Source of the DNA: Bacillaceae bacterium UBA7792
GTDB taxonomy: Bacteria > Bacillota > Bacilli > Bacillales > Cytobacillaceae
Direction of reading: 5' to 3'
Assembly (NCBI GenBank): GCA_002480735.1
Contig: DLCS01000163.1
Span: 1 to 8,039, forward strand
Length of the DNA stretch: 8,039 nucleotides
The translations under genes and the position numbers were made by a program. Below, in pieces: positions 5,379-8,039 of this stretch. The notes beneath the pieces are model-generated. The model saw only the letters and a list, made by a program, of their open reading frames with translations. It made no database searches and was not told the DNA's origin. The first letter of the stretch is position 1, and the number at the start of each line of letters is the position of its first letter.

Positions 5379-6174
5379 CTGCCCGTTGAATACGAAGGTT
5401 AATGGCATGTAATTCAATGGAAAAAATTTGTTCAAAATAGCTCTTAATATCCTTTTGAATGTTATCCATTAATTCCTTAATGCTATAACTAATAGGTGAT
5501 TTCAGTATTAAGGTTAGATGGATGATGGGTAACCCCTCCAAGTTGATTCTCAAGGATTTGCAATACTTAATATCGCCATATTGATTGCAAATATGGAGAA
5601 TAATGTCTCGGTAAACATTCTTTCCAATCTTAATAATTCCTTTTTGAAAGTCGGGTTGGACAATGGTGACTTCCGCAATTAACTCGTTTTTATGTGAAAG
5701 AATAGCGAATCCTCTCCGAATCAACTTTTTAAAAAAGTTTTGTTCCACCTGTCGAAAGGGAATTGGAATAACATGCTTCCCCTCTGTCCTGCGAATAAAT
5801 TGGGCTATTTGAATTTCACTTGAAGAACGGATCTCTTGAACATGATAGATTTTACTTATTTCTCCAAGCTTCAAATTTTTAGCGATTAAACGCACCATTT
5901 TTTCAGAGGTTCCGATAATCAATATCTTTCCAATAAAGCAATTTCTGATTGATTCTTTTACTTCATTTCTGTGCTTTAGATCGAAGAAAGTTGCTCGTTT
6001 AACAGCGGTATATGAATTCTTTTCAAATTTTGCTGAAAAACCAGCTACTTTATTTCCATTAACGATAAGTAATCCATCATCGATAATAGCAGGTATTTTT
6101 TTTTCATGAGCGAACTCTAAAGCAATCGTGCTTTTCCCCGTCCCACTAGGTCCGCTTAAGGCATATATTTCCAT
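5371..6174 (-). CDS. P-loop NTPase-like protein with C-terminal Asp23/Gls24-like region
   Basis: The product is 267 residues, soluble, with no signal peptide or membrane helix evident. A Walker A motif, GPSGTGKS, sits at residues 8-15 after a beta strand (IYALS). It is followed by PAIIDDGLLIVNG at about 28-40, where the DD pair could serve metal binding. KILIIGTSE at about 83-91 is a second hydrophobic strand. The C-terminal part, about 168-264, resembles Asp23/Gls24 proteins: EVTIVQPDFQKGIIKIG, then GLPIIHLTLIL, then YSIKELMDNIQKDI and a final HAINLRI strand. I do not recognise a named family for the whole protein and infer the two-part architecture by eye. The start follows AAGGGAG (9-nt gap). 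The gene has its own sigma-A-like promoter and is convergent with the first crotonase and divergent from the second. A nucleotide-dependent regulatory or kinase role is possible but not shown. Confidence 0.8.
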   Translation of the reverse strand: MEIYALSGPSGTGKSTIALEFAHEKKIPAIIDDGLLIVNGNKVAGFSAKFEKNSYTAVKRATFFDLKHRNEVKESIRNCFIGKILIIGTSEKMVRLIAKNLKLGEISKIYHVQEIRSSSEIQIAQFIRRTEGKHVIPIPFRQVEQNFFKKLIRRGFAILSHKNELIAEVTIVQPDFQKGIIKIGKNVYRDIILHICNQYGDIKYCKSLRINLEGLPIIHLTLILKSPISYSIKELMDNIQKDIKSYFEQIFSIELHAINLRIQRAEK

Positions 6175-6217
6175 TTATCATAGCTCCCTTGGCTTATGCT
6201 TTTCTAGATATAGTCTT

Positions 6218-6246
6218 ATTATATTTTGGGTTCTATATTTATTCAA
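6218..6246 (-). promoter_or_regulatory. Sigma-A promoter of the P-loop/Asp23-like gene
   Basis: On the minus strand, TTGAAT (6246-6241) and TATAAT (6223-6218) are separated by exactly 17 bp, a near-consensus vegetative promoter. The predicted start near 6211 gives a leader of about 37 nt containing the ribosome binding site AAGGGAG at 6190-6184. Confidence 0.7.
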
Positions 6247-6258
6247 ACTATTCATAAA

Positions 6259-6318
6259 ATTGTTTCTCTCAGAAACAATGGTTTCGGAAGGAAACAAATA
6301 TCTGTTTCCAAAAGAAAC
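6259..6318. promoter_or_regulatory. Three tandem GTTTC-N5-GAAAC dyads, likely enhancer (upstream activating) sites
   Basis: Dyad 1 has GTTTC at 6262-6266 and GAAAC at 6272-6276; its arms extend to 8 bp (ATTGTTTC and GAAACAAT, 6259-6279). Dyad 2 has arms at 6281-6285 and 6291-6295. Dyad 3 has arms at 6304-6308 and 6314-6318. All three have a 5-bp spacer. Centres at 6269, 6288 and 6311 are 19 and 23 bp apart, near two helical turns. Relative to the predicted start of sigma-54 promoter 2 (about 6397) they lie at about -128, -109 and -86, the usual range for enhancer-binding proteins. Binding by the PAS/AAA+ regulator of this locus is inferred. They also sit just upstream of the -35 box of the divergent gene. 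Confidence 0.8.
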
Positions 6319-6370
6319 AATTGTTACAGAATATTGAACATTCATTCTTCTGTAAAAGGTTCTGATACTT

Positions 6371-6387
6371 TGGCATACAACTTGCAA
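6371..6387 (+). promoter_or_regulatory. Sigma-54 (-24/-12) promoter 2
   Basis: TGGCAT (6371-6376), ACAAC and TTGCAA (6382-6387) match the sigma-54 consensus, with GG (6372-6373) and GC (6384-6385) correctly 12 bp apart. It closely resembles promoter 1: both read TTTGGCATA before the spacer and CTTGCA after it. The predicted start is near 6397, and the leader of about 26 nt contains GGAGGG (6412-6417). Confidence 0.92.
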
Positions 6388-6422
6388 GATTAGAAATTGA
6401 AAATATTTCTTGGAGGGATTCG

Positions 6423-7187
6423 ATGTCAAAAGTGCTTTTAGAAAAGATAGGGAAAATAAGTGTCATCACAATAGATTCACCACCGGTTAATGCCCTTGAC
6501 CGTGAAGTGATAAATGGTCTCGAGGACGCTATATCACATATCAAAGATGATACAAATGTAGTCATTGTAAAGGGAGCCGGTTCAAAAGCTTTTGTTGCTG
6601 GGGCAGATATAAAAGAATTTCCTAACTTAACTCCTTTAACTGGAGAACAGCTATGCTTGAGGGGGCAATCGGTTTTTCATTCACTTTCGGCATTAAAGCA
6701 GCCAGTCATTGCCGCAATTGACGGATTCACGCTAGGGGGCGGCTTAGAACTAGCACTTGCCTGTGATATTAGAGTGGCAACCTCGAAATCACAATTTGGT
6801 TTGCCAGAGGTGAAATTGGGAATAATCCCGGGCTATGGTGGAACTCAGCGTTTATCTAGATTGGTTAGTGTAGGTAAAGCGTTACAGCTCATTTGTTCAG
6901 GGGAGTTTATAGGTGCTGAAGAGGCGAGCAGAATTGGGCTTGTTGAAGAAGTAGTAGAAACGGATGCGATGAAAAAAGCAATGGAACTAGCAGAGACTAT
7001 TGCATCACGGGGACCTATTTCCGTCCAAAAGGCAAAGGAGGCGGTCTTAGCTGGCAAAGAAATGTCGCTAGAGGAAGGGCTGAAATTTGAGGCAGAGCTA
7101 TTTGGAAGTTTATGTGAAACAGAGGATAAAGTAGAAGGAGTAGCAGCCTTTTTAGAAAAAAGAGAACCACAATTCACAGGAAGATAA
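6423..7187 (+). CDS. Enoyl-CoA hydratase (crotonase family)
   Basis: The product is 254 residues. It should add water to 2-enoyl-CoA to give 3-hydroxyacyl-CoA in the cytoplasm. ITIDSPPVNALD lies at about 15-26 and AFVAGADIKEF at 56-66 (oxyanion/CoA loop). DGFTLGGGLELALACDIRVA at 100-119 carries the first catalytic glutamate, E109. FGLPEVKLGIIPGYGGTQRL at 125-144 carries the second, E129. Both acids correspond to the glutamate pair of rat mitochondrial hydratase, so a true hydratase is expected. The start ATG follows GGAGGG by 5 nt. It is the first gene after sigma-54 promoter 2, with three enhancer-like dyads upstream. The dehydrogenase that follows starts 12 nt after its stop and uses the next reaction product, so the two form an operon. 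Chain-length preference cannot be read from the sequence. Confidence 0.95.
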   Translation: MSKVLLEKIGKISVITIDSPPVNALDREVINGLEDAISHIKDDTNVVIVKGAGSKAFVAGADIKEFPNLTPLTGEQLCLRGQSVFHSLSALKQPVIAAIDGFTLGGGLELALACDIRVATSKSQFGLPEVKLGIIPGYGGTQRLSRLVSVGKALQLICSGEFIGAEEASRIGLVEEVVETDAMKKAMELAETIASRGPISVQKAKEAVLAGKEMSLEEGLKFEAELFGSLCETEDKVEGVAAFLEKREPQFTGR

Positions 7188-7199
7188 GGAGGAATCATC

Positions 7200-8039
7200 A
7201 TGGAAAAGATTGGCATCATCGGATTTGGAACAATGGGGTCAGGAATTGCGCAAGTATGTGTAGAAGCAGGCTATGAGGTAGTTGCAGTAGAGACAGAAAA
7301 GGAATTCTTTCAGCGTGGCCTTAAACAAATTGAGAAGAACTGGAATAGGGCGATTGAAAAAGGAAGAATGAGTGAAGAACAACGGAATAAGGCACAAAGC
7401 TTATTAATGACGACAACTGAGTGGGAAAACCTAGCTACTGTTGATTGGGTCATTGAAGCAGTGAGTGAAAACATGGAGCTAAAGAAAAATATTTTTAAAA
7501 GAATTGAAGAGTCTGTGAGTGAAGATGCAATTATTGTCAGCAATACGTCGGGATTGAGCATAACCGAGATTGCTAGTGTGATGAATAATCCTGGTAGAGT
7601 AATGGGATTCCATTTCTTTAATCCGGTACCTGTTATGAAGCTGGTTGAGCTAATTCGGGGATATGATACAACGGAGGAAACCTATGAAAAGTCGCAAAAG
7701 CTTGTAGCATCCCTAGGGAAAGAATCAATTGATGTAAAAGAATCCCCATTATTTGCTGTTAACCGTATTTTAGTCCCAATGATTAACGAGGCGATCTTTG
7801 TTTTGCAGGAAGGGATCGCAACTGCGGAGGACATCGATAAAGGAATGAAGCTAGGTGCAAACCACCCGATTGGACCACTTGCCCTCGCAGATTTAATCGG
7901 TTTAGATACGCTTTTATTCGTTCAAGACTCCTTGTATGAGGAGACCCAGGATTCGAAATATCGAGCAGCTCCTCTACTAAGAAAGCTTGTTCGAGCAGGG
8001 CATTTAGGCAGGAAAACAGGACAAGGTTTTTATGAGTAT
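7200..8039 (+). CDS. 3-hydroxyacyl-CoA (3-hydroxybutyryl-CoA) dehydrogenase, 3' end cut by window edge
   Basis: The frame is open to the last base, giving 280 residues with no stop; family members are about 282-290, so only a few residues are missing. It oxidises (S)-3-hydroxyacyl-CoA to 3-oxoacyl-CoA with NAD, or runs in reverse. The N-terminal Rossmann domain has GFGTMG at 8-13. The catalytic and substrate residues are all present: S117 in SNTSGLSIT, H138 in GFHFFNPVPVMKLVE, E150, and N188 in VNRIL. These match S137, H158, E170 and N208 of human short-chain enzyme with a constant offset of 20. The C-terminal helical domain reads PMINEAIFVLQEG, then HPIGPLALADLIGLD, then GRKTGQGFYEY. AAGGAGG (7186-7192) lies 7 nt before the ATG and overlaps the previous stop, showing translation in an operon with the hydratase. 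It is a stand-alone enzyme, not fused to a hydratase as in FadB. Confidence 0.95.
   Translation, partial: MEKIGIIGFGTMGSGIAQVCVEAGYEVVAVETEKEFFQRGLKQIEKNWNRAIEKGRMSEEQRNKAQSLLMTTTEWENLATVDWVIEAVSENMELKKNIFKRIEESVSEDAIIVSNTSGLSITEIASVMNNPGRVMGFHFFNPVPVMKLVELIRGYDTTEETYEKSQKLVASLGKESIDVKESPLFAVNRILVPMINEAIFVLQEGIATAEDIDKGMKLGANHPIGPLALADLIGLDTLLFVQDSLYEETQDSKYRAAPLLRKLVRAGHLGRKTGQGFYEY

Noticed and set aside
6259..6318. Repeats as a small CRISPR array
   Set aside because: Units are about 15-20 bp dyads spaced by a few bases, with no 28-36 bp repeats or unique spacers and no cas genes; the position relative to the sigma-54 promoter explains them better.
6178..6429. Minus-strand frame across the divergent intergenic region
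   Set aside because: Its codons are the palindromic enhancer dyads and the sigma-54 promoter; the translation resembles no protein and would start inside the hydratase gene.

Overview
The window looks like chromosome of an AT-rich member of the Bacillaceae (Bacillus or a relative such as Neobacillus or Mesobacillus). The evidence is strong AAGGAGG-type ribosome binding sites, sigma-A-like promoters, hairpin-plus-T-run terminators, and a left half holding ytlR-like, ytmP, ytzH and trmB homologues, genes that lie near each other in Bacillus subtilis. No rRNA, tRNA, CRISPR array, transposase or integrase was seen.

Left part (1-2900), housekeeping. It holds the 3' part of a diacylglycerol-kinase-family lipid kinase, then a phosphotransferase (ytmP, TTG start). 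A small convergent ytzH gene overlaps the ytmP stop codon by 4 nt. The tRNA (guanine-N7)-methyltransferase trmB follows and ends at a clear terminator.

Right part (2900-8039), an apparent sigma-54 mini-regulon for acyl-CoA metabolism. A PAS / AAA+ / Fis-HTH enhancer-binding protein (3064-4437) is followed within 24 bp by a near-consensus sigma-54 promoter (4461-4477) driving an enoyl-CoA hydratase/isomerase-family gene (start reassigned to 4526). An 18-bp perfect bidirectional terminator separates that gene from a convergent gene (5371-6174, minus). The minus-strand gene encodes an unusual protein with a P-loop at its N-terminus and a region resembling Asp23/Gls24 proteins at its C-terminus. 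The divergent intergenic region 6175-6422 carries a sigma-A-like promoter for the minus gene, three tandem GTTTC-N5-GAAAC dyads, and a second sigma-54 promoter (6371-6387). The second promoter drives an operon of a canonical enoyl-CoA hydratase and a 3-hydroxyacyl(butyryl)-CoA dehydrogenase that runs off the right edge.

Working model (inference): the PAS regulator senses a metabolite, binds the three dyads about 86-128 bp upstream of the second promoter's start site, and activates RNA polymerase-sigma-54 there and perhaps at the first promoter. This would switch on beta-oxidation-type steps (hydration of 2-enoyl-CoA, then NAD-dependent oxidation of 3-hydroxyacyl-CoA). The substrate cannot be told from this window. 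The role of the P-loop/Asp23-like protein is unknown.
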